A stretch of DNA of 64,000 bases from Variovorax sp. KK3 (lineage in GTDB: Bacteria; Pseudomonadota; Gammaproteobacteria; Burkholderiales; Burkholderiaceae_C): NCBI RefSeq assembly GCF_001984055.1, contig NZ_LYVO01000020.1, positions 31,683 to 95,682 of the forward strand. Direction: 5' to 3'. Each line of letters starts with the position of its first letter. Positions within the stretch are counted from its first letter, which is position 1. A model generated the notes under the pieces. It saw only the letters and a program-made list of their open reading frames with translations, searched no databases and was not told the origin of the DNA. Below, piece by piece: positions 1 to 7,928 of this stretch. Position numbers and translations under genes: made by a program.

Positions 1-837
1 GGCACCGACACGCTCTGGGAATTCGGCGCCGGGTCCGGCGCGCTGGCCGTGCAATTGCTCGAAGCGCTGGGCGACCAGGTGGCGCACTACCGCATCGTCG
101 ACCTGTCCGGCACGCTGCGCGAACGCCAGCAGCATGCGCTGGCCGCCCATGCCGGCAAGGTCGAATGGCTGTCGGAGCTGCCGGAACACATGCGCGGCGT
201 GGTGGTCGGCAACGAAGTGCTCGATGCGATGCCGGTGCAACTGCTGATGCGGCGCAGCGGCCGGTGGTTCGAGCGCGGTGTGGTGCGGCGGCAGGACGGC
301 GCCCTCGCCTGGGACGATCGACCCACCGAACTGCGCCCGCCCCTCGACATCGAAGGCCCCCACGACTACTTGACCGAGGTCCATCCCCAGGCCCGCGCCT
401 TCATCGCCACGCTGGCCGAGCGGCTCGAGCAGGGCGCCGCCTTCTTCATCGACTACGGCTTTCCCGAGGCCGAGTACTACCACCCCCAGCGCCACATGGG
501 CACCGTGATGTGCCACCGCGGCCACCTGGCCGACGCCGATCCGCTGGCCGATGTCGGCCTGAAGGACATCACGGCGCATGTCGACTTCACCGGCATCGCG
601 CTGGCCGGGCAGGACGCCGGCCTCGCCGTGCTGGGCTACACCAGCCAGGCGCGTTTTCTGCTCAATGCCGGGCTGCTGCCGATGCTCGAAGCCGCTACGT
701 TGCCCGAACGCACGCTCGCCGCGCGCCTGATCCACGAGCACGAGATGGGCGAGCTGTTCAAGGTGATCGGCTTCGCGGTGGGCGAGGGCTGGGACGCCCT
801 GGGTTTTGCCGAGGGAGACCGCAGCCATACGCTGTAG
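1..837 (+). CDS. MidA-like SAM-dependent methyltransferase, 5' end cut by window
   Basis: The reading frame is already open at base 1, and the first codons give the SAM-binding motif EFGAGSGAL, so the start lies outside the window; the GTG at 49 is internal. Further on there is GNEVLDAMPVQLL, the conserved NEVLDAxPV segment of the DUF185/MidA (NDUFAF7-like) family. Proteins of this family methylate arginine in mitochondrial complex I assembly; the bacterial substrate is generally unknown. Only about the C-terminal 278 residues are present. A 125-base spacer with two dyads separates it from the dioxygenase operon, so it is probably a separate transcript. The family call is firm, the substrate is not. 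Confidence 0.85.
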   Translation, partial: GTDTLWEFGAGSGALAVQLLEALGDQVAHYRIVDLSGTLRERQQHALAAHAGKVEWLSELPEHMRGVVVGNEVLDAMPVQLLMRRSGRWFERGVVRRQDGALAWDDRPTELRPPLDIEGPHDYLTEVHPQARAFIATLAERLEQGAAFFIDYGFPEAEYYHPQRHMGTVMCHRGHLADADPLADVGLKDITAHVDFTGIALAGQDAGLAVLGYTSQARFLLNAGLLPMLEAATLPERTLAARLIHEHEMGELFKVIGFAVGEGWDALGFAEGDRSHTL

Positions 838-875
838 CAAGCAGGGCGCACGGGGCGCCGCGCAGCCTCAGTTTT

Positions 876-908
876 GTTGGCTCTGAGCTAACAACGAACT
901 ATTCGTTG
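876..908. promoter_or_regulatory. Two abutting inverted repeats, likely operator of the dioxygenase/ABC operon
   Basis: GTTGGCTC (876-883) faces GAGCTAAC (885-892) with one mismatch across a 1-base centre. CAACGAA (892-898) faces a perfect TTCGTTG (902-908) across CTA. The two dyads share base 892 and end 53 bases before the ATG at 962. No T-run follows, so this is not an intrinsic terminator. Position suggests a regulator site for the sulfonate-type operon; the regulator is not identifiable here. Confidence 0.5.
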
Positions 909-961
909 GCATCAGGCGGCCAGGCTTCTACAGTCCGCGGTTCCCCGTTGAACCGTATCGA

Positions 962-1846
962 ATGTCTGCCCCGCCCGATTCCGCACCCGCCCAGGACTTC
1001 GAGATCCGCCGTTTCGATGCGCCCGTCGGCGCCGAGGTGATCGGCCTCGACATCGGTCGCCCCATCGACGCCACCGATTTCGCGCGCATCCACCGCGCGC
1101 ATCTCGACCACCACGTGCTGGTCTTCCGCGACCAGCGCATCACGCCCGACCAGCACATCGACTTCAGCCGCCGCTTCGGCCCGCTCGAAATCCACGTGCT
1201 GCACCAGTTCCACCTGCAGGACCATCCCGAGATCCTGATCGTGTCGAACATCAAGAAGCCCGACAGCGAGCCGCTGGGGCTCGGCGATGCCGGCGCGTAC
1301 TGGCATTCCGACATCTCCTACAAGCCGAAGCCCAGCCTGGGTTCGCTGCTCCACGCGCAAGAGCTGCCGAGCGAGGGCGGCGACACGCTTTTCGCCGACC
1401 AGCACCTGGCCTGGGAAGGCCTGTCGCCCGAGCTGCAGCAGCGCATCCTGCCCCTGAAGGCCGAGCACAGCTACCTGGCCAAGTACGAGGAACTGCGCGC
1501 CAAGAATCCGTGGCGCCCCAAGCTGTCGGAAGAGCAGGTCGCCAAGGTCGCCCCGGCCGTGCAGCCGGTGGTGCGCACGCATCCCGAGACCGGCCGCAAG
1601 GCGCTCTTCGTCAGCGAGCATTTCACGACCCGCATCGTCGGCCTGCCGCAGGCCGAGAGCGACGCGCTGCTGGCCGAACTCTTCGCGCATAGCGTGAAGC
1701 CGGAGTACGTGTTCCGCCACCAGTGGGCGCCGCACGACCTGGTGTTCTGGGACAACCGCTCGCTCATGCATCTGGCCGCGGGCACGCCCGACCACCTGCG
1801 CCGCAAGCTCTACCGCACCACGATCGTGGGCGTCACGCCTTTCTGA
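962..1846 (+). CDS. TauD/TfdA-family Fe(II)/2-oxoglutarate dioxygenase
   Basis: A 294-residue protein of the usual TauD length. The iron-binding facial triad is visible as H115-x-D117 (in AYWHSDISYK) and H270 (in NRSLMHLA), with the 2-oxoglutarate-binding Arg at about R285, 15 residues after H270 as in TauD. Family members hydroxylate taurine, alkanesulfonates, sulfate esters or aryloxyacetates and so release sulfite or a phenol. It is the first gene of a cluster with an SsuA/TauA-type binding protein, an ATPase and a permease, so an organosulfur substrate is most likely. The gene ends 19 bases before the binding-protein gene, consistent with one transcript. Taurine itself is not proven, and TfdA-like substrates cannot be excluded. 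Confidence 0.9.
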   Translation: MSAPPDSAPAQDFEIRRFDAPVGAEVIGLDIGRPIDATDFARIHRAHLDHHVLVFRDQRITPDQHIDFSRRFGPLEIHVLHQFHLQDHPEILIVSNIKKPDSEPLGLGDAGAYWHSDISYKPKPSLGSLLHAQELPSEGGDTLFADQHLAWEGLSPELQQRILPLKAEHSYLAKYEELRAKNPWRPKLSEEQVAKVAPAVQPVVRTHPETGRKALFVSEHFTTRIVGLPQAESDALLAELFAHSVKPEYVFRHQWAPHDLVFWDNRSLMHLAAGTPDHLRRKLYRTTIVGVTPF

Positions 1847-1865
1847 CACTTCGAGTTCCCGATCC

Positions 1866-2879
1866 ATGAAGACCACATTCGCACGCCGCGCCGCGGCACT
1901 CATCGCCGGCATCGGGCTGGCCGTCGGCAGCCTGGCCGCCCATGCCGAAGGCCGCATCCGCATTGCCGAGCAGTTCGGCATCGTCTACCTGATGCTCAAC
2001 GTGGCCCAGGAGCAGAAGCTCATCGAGAAGCACGCCAAGGCGGCCGGCGTCGATGCCAAGGTCGAGTGGGTCAAGCTCTCGGGCGGCTCGGCGGTCAACG
2101 ACGCGCTGCTGTCCGGCAACATCGAGATCGCCGGCGCCGGCGTCGGCCCGCTGCTGACGCTGTGGGACCGCACGCACGGCAAGCAGAACGTGCGCGGCGT
2201 GGCCTCGCTCGGCAATTTCCCGTACTACCTGGTCACGAACAACCCGAACGTGAAGTCCATCGCCGACTTCACCGAGAAGGACCGCATCGCACTGCCGGCC
2301 GTCGGCGTGTCGGTGCAGTCTCGCGTGCTGCAGCTGGCATCGGCCAAGCTCTGGGGCGACAAGGAGTTCAACCGCCTCGACAAGATCAGCGTGGCCCTGC
2401 CGCACCCCGATGCAGCCGCGGCCATCATCAAGGGCGGCACCGAGATCACCGGCCACTTCGGCAACCCGCCCTTCCAGGAGCAGGAACTCGCGGGCAACCC
2501 GAATGCGCGCATCGTGCTCAATTCATACCAGGTGCTGGGCGGGCCGGCCTCGGCCACCGTGCTCTACGCCACCGAAAAATTCCGCAGCGAGAGCCCCAAG
2601 ACCTACAAGGCCTTCGTCGACGCGCTCGACGAGGCGGCGCGCTTCATCACGGCCAACCCCGAGAAGGCGGCCGACATCTACCTCAAGGTGAGCAACGCCA
2701 AGATCGACCGCGACCTGCTGCTCAAGATCATCAAGAACCCCGAAGTGCAGTTCAAGACCGTGCCGCAGAACACCTACGTGCTGGCCGAGTTCATGCATCG
2801 CGTCGGCGCCATCAAGAACAAGCCCGCCTCGGTGAAGGACTATTTCTTCGATGACGCGCAGAACGCGGCCGGGAACTGA
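1866..2879 (+). CDS. Periplasmic substrate-binding protein of an SsuA/TauA-type ABC importer
   Basis: A 337-residue NMT1/SsuA-like binding protein. Residues 1 to about 27 form a Sec signal peptide (Lys/Arg start, hydrophobic core, cleavage after AHA). The mature part begins with EGRIRIAEQFGIVYLM and keeps the GNIEIAGAGVGPLL segment typical of the nitrate/sulfonate/taurine group. Located between the dioxygenase and the ATPase, it should bring the dioxygenase substrate to the permease. The ligand cannot be read from the sequence. Confidence 0.88.
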   Translation: MKTTFARRAAALIAGIGLAVGSLAAHAEGRIRIAEQFGIVYLMLNVAQEQKLIEKHAKAAGVDAKVEWVKLSGGSAVNDALLSGNIEIAGAGVGPLLTLWDRTHGKQNVRGVASLGNFPYYLVTNNPNVKSIADFTEKDRIALPAVGVSVQSRVLQLASAKLWGDKEFNRLDKISVALPHPDAAAAIIKGGTEITGHFGNPPFQEQELAGNPNARIVLNSYQVLGGPASATVLYATEKFRSESPKTYKAFVDALDEAARFITANPEKAADIYLKVSNAKIDRDLLLKIIKNPEVQFKTVPQNTYVLAEFMHRVGAIKNKPASVKDYFFDDAQNAAGN

Positions 2880-2881
2880 GC

Positions 2882-3760
2882 GTGTCGTCTGCATCCGCGC
2901 TGGCCTTGCGCCGCGGTGTGTCGGGTTCGCCCTTGCGCGACCCGGCGCCGGTGCGCGCCGACGCCGATGCCGGCGTGGCAACTGGCACCGGCGCGCTGCT
3001 GCAGGTCGACGGCGTCAGCCTCGAATACCGCACGGCGCAGCGCGTGGTCCGCGCCACGCACCAGGTGAGCTTCGACGTGTTCGAGGCCGATCGCTTCGTC
3101 CTGCTGGGCCCCTCCGGCTGCGGCAAGTCGACGCTGTTGAAGGCGGTGGCCGGCTTCATCCCGCCGGTCGATGGCGAGATCCGGCTCGACGGACGGCGCA
3201 TCGTGCAGCCCGGCCCCGACCGCATCGTCGTGTTCCAGGAGTTCGACCAGCTGCCGCCCTGGAAGACCGTGCGGCAGAACGTCATGTTCCCGCTGCGCGC
3301 CTCGGGTGTGCTGGGCCGCAAGGAGGCCGAGGAGCGCGCGCTGCACTACCTCGACAAGGTGGGCCTCGCCCGCTTCGCCGACGTGCATCCGCACCAGCTG
3401 TCGGGCGGCATGAAGCAGCGCGTGGCCATCGCACGCGCGTTGGCCATGCAGCCACGCGTGCTGCTGATGGACGAGCCCTTCGCGGCGCTCGACGCGCTCA
3501 CGCGCCGGCGCATGCAGGAAGAGCTGCTCGCGCTGTGGGAAGAGGTGCGTTTCACGCTGCTCTTCGTCACGCATTCGATCGAAGAGGCCTTGCTGGTCGG
3601 CAACCGCATCGCCTTGCTCTCGCCGCACCCGGGCCGCATGCGTGCCGAGATCAACAGCCACGGCTTCGACCAGCACAGCCTGGGCGGTGAAGCGTTCCAG
3701 GCCACCGCGCAGCGCATCCAGCGGCTGCTGTTCGAGGAAGAGCAGGTCGCTTCGTCATGA
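2882..3760 (+). CDS. ABC transporter ATPase, SsuB/TauB type
   Basis: Starts at a GTG two bases after the stop of the binding-protein gene. Walker A GPSGCGKST is at residues 76-84, the signature LSGGMKQR at 173-180, Walker B VLLMDEPF at 193-200, and the switch histidine in FVTHSIEEA. An N-terminal extension of about 38 residues rich in Ala/Asp precedes the nucleotide-binding domain; it has no recognised role and could reflect a start placed too early. The gene overlaps the permease start by ATGA at 3757-3760, indicating translational coupling. It energises sulfonate- or taurine-type uptake. Confidence 0.9.
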   Translation: MSSASALALRRGVSGSPLRDPAPVRADADAGVATGTGALLQVDGVSLEYRTAQRVVRATHQVSFDVFEADRFVLLGPSGCGKSTLLKAVAGFIPPVDGEIRLDGRRIVQPGPDRIVVFQEFDQLPPWKTVRQNVMFPLRASGVLGRKEAEERALHYLDKVGLARFADVHPHQLSGGMKQRVAIARALAMQPRVLLMDEPFAALDALTRRRMQEELLALWEEVRFTLLFVTHSIEEALLVGNRIALLSPHPGRMRAEINSHGFDQHSLGGEAFQATAQRIQRLLFEEEQVASS

Positions 3761-4626
3761 GTTCGATCCATCCGCCGGTGCGTCCGGAATACGAGCGCGC
3801 GCTCGAACCCTTCACGGCGCTGGCCGTCGATCGGCCGCTGCCGCTGGCCACCCGCATCTGGGCCCAGGGCTGGCTGCGCAAGGGGCTGATCCTCGCCGCG
3901 CTGGCGATGCTGTGGGAACTGCTCGCGCGCTGGCAGGACAACGACCTGCTGCTGCCCACCTTCGGCGCGACCGCGCTGGCCCTGGTGCAGGGCCTCGTGA
4001 GCGGCGAGCTGCTCGACAAGGTGCGCATCTCGCTCGGCGTGCTGCTGCAGGGCTACCTGGCCGGCGTGCTGCTGGCCTTCGTGCTGACCACGCTGGCGGT
4101 GTCGACCCGACTCGGCCGCGACCTGCTGGACACGCTCACGTCCATGTTCAATCCGCTGCCTGCCATCGCGCTGCTGCCATTGGCCCTGCTGTGGTTCGGC
4201 CTGGGCCGGGGCAGCCTGGTCTTCGTGCTGATCCACTCGGTGTTGTGGCCGCTGTCGCTGGCCACCTATGCGGGCTTCCAGGGCGTGCCCGAGACCCTGC
4301 GCATGGCGGGCCGCAACTACGGGCTGACGGGGCTGCGCTACGTGCTGCAGATCCTGGTGCCGGCGGCGCTGCCGTCCATCCTGTCGGGCCTCAAGATCGG
4401 CTGGGCCTTCGCCTGGCGCACGCTGATCGCGGCCGAACTGGTCTTCGGCGCCTCGTCGGGCCAGGGCGGCCTCGGCTGGTACATCTTCCAGAACCGCAAC
4501 GAGCTCTACACCGACCGCGTCTTCGCCGGCCTCGCGCTGGTCGTGCTGATCGGGCTGGCGGTGGAGAACCTGGGCTTCGCCACGCTCGAGCGGCTGACGG
4601 TGCGCCGCTGGGGCCAGCAGCGCTGA
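3757..4626 (+). CDS. ABC transporter permease, SsuC/TauC type
   Basis: A 289-residue membrane protein with about six hydrophobic segments. It contains the EAA-type cytoplasmic loop around GVPETLRMAGRNYGLTG, followed by a C-terminal helix pair ending VENLGFATLERLTVRRW, as in SsuC/TauC/NrtB permeases. The first 45 residues are a soluble leader. It is the last gene of the dioxygenase-transporter operon and is followed 10 bases later by the convergent DUF5329 gene. Confidence 0.9.
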   Translation: MSSIHPPVRPEYERALEPFTALAVDRPLPLATRIWAQGWLRKGLILAALAMLWELLARWQDNDLLLPTFGATALALVQGLVSGELLDKVRISLGVLLQGYLAGVLLAFVLTTLAVSTRLGRDLLDTLTSMFNPLPAIALLPLALLWFGLGRGSLVFVLIHSVLWPLSLATYAGFQGVPETLRMAGRNYGLTGLRYVLQILVPAALPSILSGLKIGWAFAWRTLIAAELVFGASSGQGGLGWYIFQNRNELYTDRVFAGLALVVLIGLAVENLGFATLERLTVRRWGQQR

Positions 4627-4636
4627 TCGCCTTCGT

Positions 4637-5017
4637 TCAGGCCTTGGGCTTGGGCTGCCGCTGCCGCATCGCGCGCAGCTCCTGCAGCATGAAGGCCTTG
4701 GCCTCGCGCGGCTTGGCGTCGCCCATCTGAACCATGTAGGCCTTGCCCGTCACTTCCGAACGGGTGGCGCAGCGGTCGATGAAGTCTTCCGCGGTCACGA
4801 TCTTCTTGCGGAAATGCTCGTACTTGGCCCGCAGGTGCTTGGCGGCCTCGTCGGCGTCGTGCGGCTCGCCGTTGCGCAGGAACTTCATCGTCTTCATGCC
4901 CTGCACGCGATCGATCAGCGCGGTGATTAGGCGATGCTCTTCCGGCGAGGGCGTGGCCCGTGCGAGCAGCGGAACAAGCGCCAGGGCGGCGAAGTGAAGG
5001 CAGTGTCGGCGGCGCAT
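4637..5017 (-). CDS. DUF5329-like secreted protein
   Basis: 126 residues if started at the ATG at 5017, which has AGGGGA seven bases upstream. A longer reading to 5368 is possible but would overrun the start of hisN. Residues 1-21 form a signal peptide ending LARA-TPSPEEH. The mature part has the MKTMKFLRNGEPHDADEAAKH-type pattern (FxRNG, AAxHLRxKY, AExFI, T.SGxxY-like ATRSEVTGKAY) of DUF5329, a small periplasmic family of unknown function. It is transcribed toward the permease and is probably monocistronic. Confidence 0.75.
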   Translation of the reverse strand: MRRRHCLHFAALALVPLLARATPSPEEHRLITALIDRVQGMKTMKFLRNGEPHDADEAAKHLRAKYEHFRKKIVTAEDFIDRCATRSEVTGKAYMVQMGDAKPREAKAFMLQELRAMRQRQPKPKA

Positions 5018-5165
5018 GCAGTCCCCTGAGGATGTGTTGTTCGGCCCATGCTCGCCCAGCACCGGCGCGCTGTCAAACGCGACGTCGACCCCGCAGTCGA
5101 ACGCGCTGCCGGCTGCGGGCTCGGTTCTAATGCCATCTCTTTTCCGTCGCCGCCCAGACGCTGCC

Positions 5166-5948
5166 ATGAGCTCCATCGATCCCCGACAAGACACCCTTCG
5201 CCTCGCCCACGCCCTTGCCGATGCGGCTGCCGCCCATTCGCTGCGCCTGTTCCGCACCCCGCTGGAGGTGATCGCCAAGGCCGACGAGAGCCCTGTCACC
5301 CAGGCCGACCGCGCGGCCGAGGCCGCGATGCGCGAGATCCTGGCCGCCGAGCGGCCGGCCGACGGCATCTACGGCGAGGAGCACGGCAGCACCCGCGTGG
5401 AGGCCGATGCGGTCTGGGTGCTCGACCCCATCGACGGCACCCGCAGCTTCATCACCGGCTCGCCGCTGTGGGGCACGCTGATCGGCCTGCTGCACCGCGG
5501 GCGCGTCGAACTGGGCGTGGTCGACATGCCGGTGCTCGGCGAACGCTGGATCGGCCAGGCCGGCGTGGGCGCGCAGCGCAACGGGCGGCCGGTGCGCGTG
5601 AGCACCTGCGACAACGTCGCCGCTGCGCGGATCTTCACCACCTCGCCCGACATCTTCGGCCCGTCGGAGTGGGAAGCCTTCGATCGCCTGAGCCGCCGCT
5701 GCGCGATGCGCCGTTTCGGCGGTGATTGCTACAGCTACGCCCAACTGGCCGGCGGCACCATCGACCTGGTGGTGGAGACGGGTCTGCAGCCTTACGACTA
5801 CCTTGGCCCCGCGGGCCTGATCGAGGCCGCGGGGGGCGTGATCACCGACTGGGCGGGCCGTCCCTTGGGCCTGGGCTCCGATGGCCGCGTGGTCGCCGCA
5901 GCCACGCCGGCGCTGCACGAAGAGGCGCTCGCGATCCTGAACGTGTAG
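5166..5948 (+). CDS. hisN: Inositol-monophosphatase-family phosphatase, likely histidinol-phosphatase (HisN type)
   Basis: 260 residues from the ATG at 5166; an upstream in-frame ATG at 5016 would add a low-complexity leader overlapping the divergent gene. Metal-binding motifs of the Mg-dependent IMPase fold are present: GEEHG (residues 70-74) and DPIDGTRSF (87-95). The C-terminal half carries YDYLGPAGLIEAAGG, the HisN/IMPase WDxAA-like segment. The pattern fits the HisN subgroup that dephosphorylates L-histidinol phosphate in histidine synthesis. No other his gene is nearby, so related sugar-phosphate phosphatases remain possible. Confidence 0.75.
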   Translation: MSSIDPRQDTLRLAHALADAAAAHSLRLFRTPLEVIAKADESPVTQADRAAEAAMREILAAERPADGIYGEEHGSTRVEADAVWVLDPIDGTRSFITGSPLWGTLIGLLHRGRVELGVVDMPVLGERWIGQAGVGAQRNGRPVRVSTCDNVAAARIFTTSPDIFGPSEWEAFDRLSRRCAMRRFGGDCYSYAQLAGGTIDLVVETGLQPYDYLGPAGLIEAAGGVITDWAGRPLGLGSDGRVVAAATPALHEEALAILNV

Positions 5949-5980
5949 CGTCCGGCCGCCGTCGCGGACATGCCGCGCTT

Positions 5981-6049
5981 CGGGACCCATGTCCCGGGTG
6001 CGATGCCCACGCGGCCGCCTGCGGCCGGGCGCGCGGGACAAATGCCCCG
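5981..6049. promoter_or_regulatory. Two CGGGAC-N4-GTCCCG-type sites ahead of the AraC-family gene
   Basis: CGGGAC-CCAT-GTCCCG lies at 5981-5996 and CGGGAC-AAAT-GCCCCG (one mismatch) at 6034-6049, each followed by GG. Centres are 53 bases apart, about five helical turns, so both would face the same side of DNA. They are the only clear repeats in the spacer before the regulator start at 6120; autoregulation is the simplest reading. Confidence 0.5.
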
Positions 6050-6119
6050 GGACGGAAGCCACCCCCGGCCCGAACAATCGAGGCTCCCAACGATGTTTCA
6101 TGTCTTCAGGGAGTCAGCG

Positions 6120-6665
6120 ATGTCCGTCCACGCCATTCGAGCCGCGCCCGCCGAGCGCCCGACCTTGTTGTCCACGCAGCAGGCGTCCCGCCCGCATGGG
6201 CGGTCCATCGAGCCCTGTGCGCAGCCGCAGCAGGGCGAAGTGTTCGGCCGCTGGCTCGAAGACCGCATCGGCGAGCGCCGCTCGCTCGACGGGCAGGCCG
6301 GGCGCGTGGCGTCCGCGGCGATGGGCCTGCTCGAGGCGCCGGGGCTCGCGGTCGATACGCTGGCACGCACCCACCGCGTGAGCCGGCGACAACTGGAGCG
6401 CGATTTCCGCCGCTGGCTGGGCATGGCGCCCGCCGCCTTCGCCCGGCTGGTGCGCCTGCAGCGCGCGGCCTGCTCGATCGCCGAGGGCCTGCCGCTGGCC
6501 GAGGTGGCTGCCGCGCACGGCTATGCCGACCAGGCCCACATGACGCGCGCCTTCGCCGACGGCGCCGGTGTGACGCCGCGCCAGGTGCGCGAGCGCGGCG
6601 CTGCGGCGTCCGCCTTGCATGCGGCGGTCGCGCGGCGGCTGGTCGGGCGGCCCCTGGCGGCCTGA
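6120..6665 (+). CDS. AraC-family helix-turn-helix regulator, short form
   Basis: 181 residues. The ATG at 6120 is preceded by AGGGAG with a six-base spacer, which is better than the in-frame ATG at 6093. The C-terminal half has the two AraC helix-turn-helix units: LAVDTLARTHRVSRRQLERD and PLAEVAAAHGYADQAHMTRA. The N-terminal 60 residues are not a recognisable sugar-binding cupin domain, so the ligand, if any, is unknown. The two CGGGAC repeats upstream suggest self-regulation. A GC-rich hairpin follows the stop codon. Confidence 0.82.
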   Translation: MSVHAIRAAPAERPTLLSTQQASRPHGRSIEPCAQPQQGEVFGRWLEDRIGERRSLDGQAGRVASAAMGLLEAPGLAVDTLARTHRVSRRQLERDFRRWLGMAPAAFARLVRLQRAACSIAEGLPLAEVAAAHGYADQAHMTRAFADGAGVTPRQVRERGAAASALHAAVARRLVGRPLAA

Positions 6666-6666
6666 C

Positions 6667-6690
6667 GCCGCGCGCGCCCCGGCGCGCGGC
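6667..6690 (+). terminator. GC-rich hairpin after AraC-family gene
   Basis: GCCGCGCGC (6667-6675) and GCGCGCGGC (6682-6690) form a perfect 9-bp stem with a six-base loop, one base after the TGA of the regulator. There is no T-run, so it would be a factor-dependent or 3'-end-protecting structure, not a canonical intrinsic terminator. Confidence 0.35.
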
Positions 6691-6747
6691 ATGGCCTTGC
6701 GCGGGGCCAAAGGCGGCCCTGTGCGCACGGGCCGCTAGACTGTTCCG

Positions 6748-6942
6748 ATGATTCGCTGGCTGATCGTCGTCGTCCTCGCGCTCCTGCTCATGAGCGGGCT
6801 GACGCAGTGGCTGCGGCGCTTCGGCTTCGGGCGCCTGCCCGGCGACTTCGAGTTCCGCGCCTTCGGCCGCGATTGGCAATTGCCTATAGGCAGCACCGTC
6901 GTGCTCAGCATGATCGCGGCATTGATCGCGCGATGGATCTGA
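6748..6942 (+). CDS. DUF2905 small membrane protein
   Basis: 64 residues. A membrane helix (IRWLIVVVLALLLMSGLTQW) is followed by the family signature RLPGDFEFR and a second hydrophobic stretch TVVLSMIAALIARWI. This matches the short DUF2905 family of unknown function in length and motif. It stands alone between the AraC gene and the ROK gene. Confidence 0.85.
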   Translation: MIRWLIVVVLALLLMSGLTQWLRRFGFGRLPGDFEFRAFGRDWQLPIGSTVVLSMIAALIARWI

Positions 6943-6998
6943 GCCCGCGCTCCCACCCCATCACCTGACCGAAGACCTCACCCCATGGACATGAACCG

Positions 6999-7928
6999 AT
7001 GAGAGCCTGTGTAGACATCGGCGGCACCAAGGTCGCCGTGAGCCTGTCGGCCGACAGCCGTTCGCGCGACCTGATCGGCCGCACCACCGAACCAACCGCC
7101 AAGACCGGCAGCAACGACGCGGTGGCGCAGCAGATCCTGCGGCTCGTCGACCAGGTCTGCGCGGCGCAGAACATCGACCCTGCGACGGTCGACCGCGTGG
7201 GCGTGTCCTCCGCCGGCCCCTTCGTGCTGCGCGACGGCATGTTCGAGCTGGCCACGCCCAACATCTGCGGCGGCATCGCCGGCCCGGCGCGCGGCCTGCC
7301 CAACGACTGGATGACGGCCACGGTGGAGGCCCCGCTGAAGCAGCGCTTCGCCCACGTGCGGGTCGAGAACGACGCGGTGGCCGCGCTGGAGGCCGAGCGC
7401 AAATGGGGCGCGCTGAAGGGCTCCGACCACTGCGCCTACGTCACCTGGAGCACCGGCGTGGGCGTGGGCCTCTGCGTCGACGGCCGCGTGCTGCACGGCA
7501 AGAACGGCAACGCGGGCCATGCCGGCCACAGTTTCGTGTCGGACGACGACAACGACGCGCTGTGCGGCTGCGGCAACCATGGCGACGTCGAAGCGCTGGT
7601 GGCAGGCAACTCCATCGCGCGCCGCTTCGACCATCCTCCGCCCGAGCTATTCGCTGCCGCGCTGGCCGGCGAGCCGAAGGCGCTGGCCATCACCGACGGC
7701 CTGTGCCGCGTGATGGGCCGGATGCTCTACAACCTGATCGCCACGCTCGACCTCGAACGCATCAGCCTGGGCGGCAGCGTGTTCTGGCACAACCGCGATT
7801 TCCTGCTGCCGCGGCTCGCGGCCCAGATCGACGGCAAGCTCGAAGCGCTCACGCAGGATGCGGTGCTGGTGCCGGCAGGTCTGGGCGAGCAGGTGGGCGA
7901 CTACGCGGCGTTGGCGCTGCTGGATTGA
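6999..7928 (+). CDS. ROK-family sugar kinase / glucokinase-like protein
   Basis: 309 residues with the phosphate-binding DIGGTK at 6-11, the substrate segment ENDAVAALEAE, the glycine-rich STGVGVGLCVDG, and the ROK zinc motif CGCGNHG. It has no N-terminal helix-turn-helix, so it is a kinase-type and not a repressor-type (NagC/XylR) member. Glucose, fructose or an amino sugar are plausible substrates. It overlaps the 3' end of the convergent MocR gene by about 80 bases. Confidence 0.82.
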   Translation: MRACVDIGGTKVAVSLSADSRSRDLIGRTTEPTAKTGSNDAVAQQILRLVDQVCAAQNIDPATVDRVGVSSAGPFVLRDGMFELATPNICGGIAGPARGLPNDWMTATVEAPLKQRFAHVRVENDAVAALEAERKWGALKGSDHCAYVTWSTGVGVGLCVDGRVLHGKNGNAGHAGHSFVSDDDNDALCGCGNHGDVEALVAGNSIARRFDHPPPELFAAALAGEPKALAITDGLCRVMGRMLYNLIATLDLERISLGGSVFWHNRDFLLPRLAAQIDGKLEALTQDAVLVPAGLGEQVGDYAALALLD

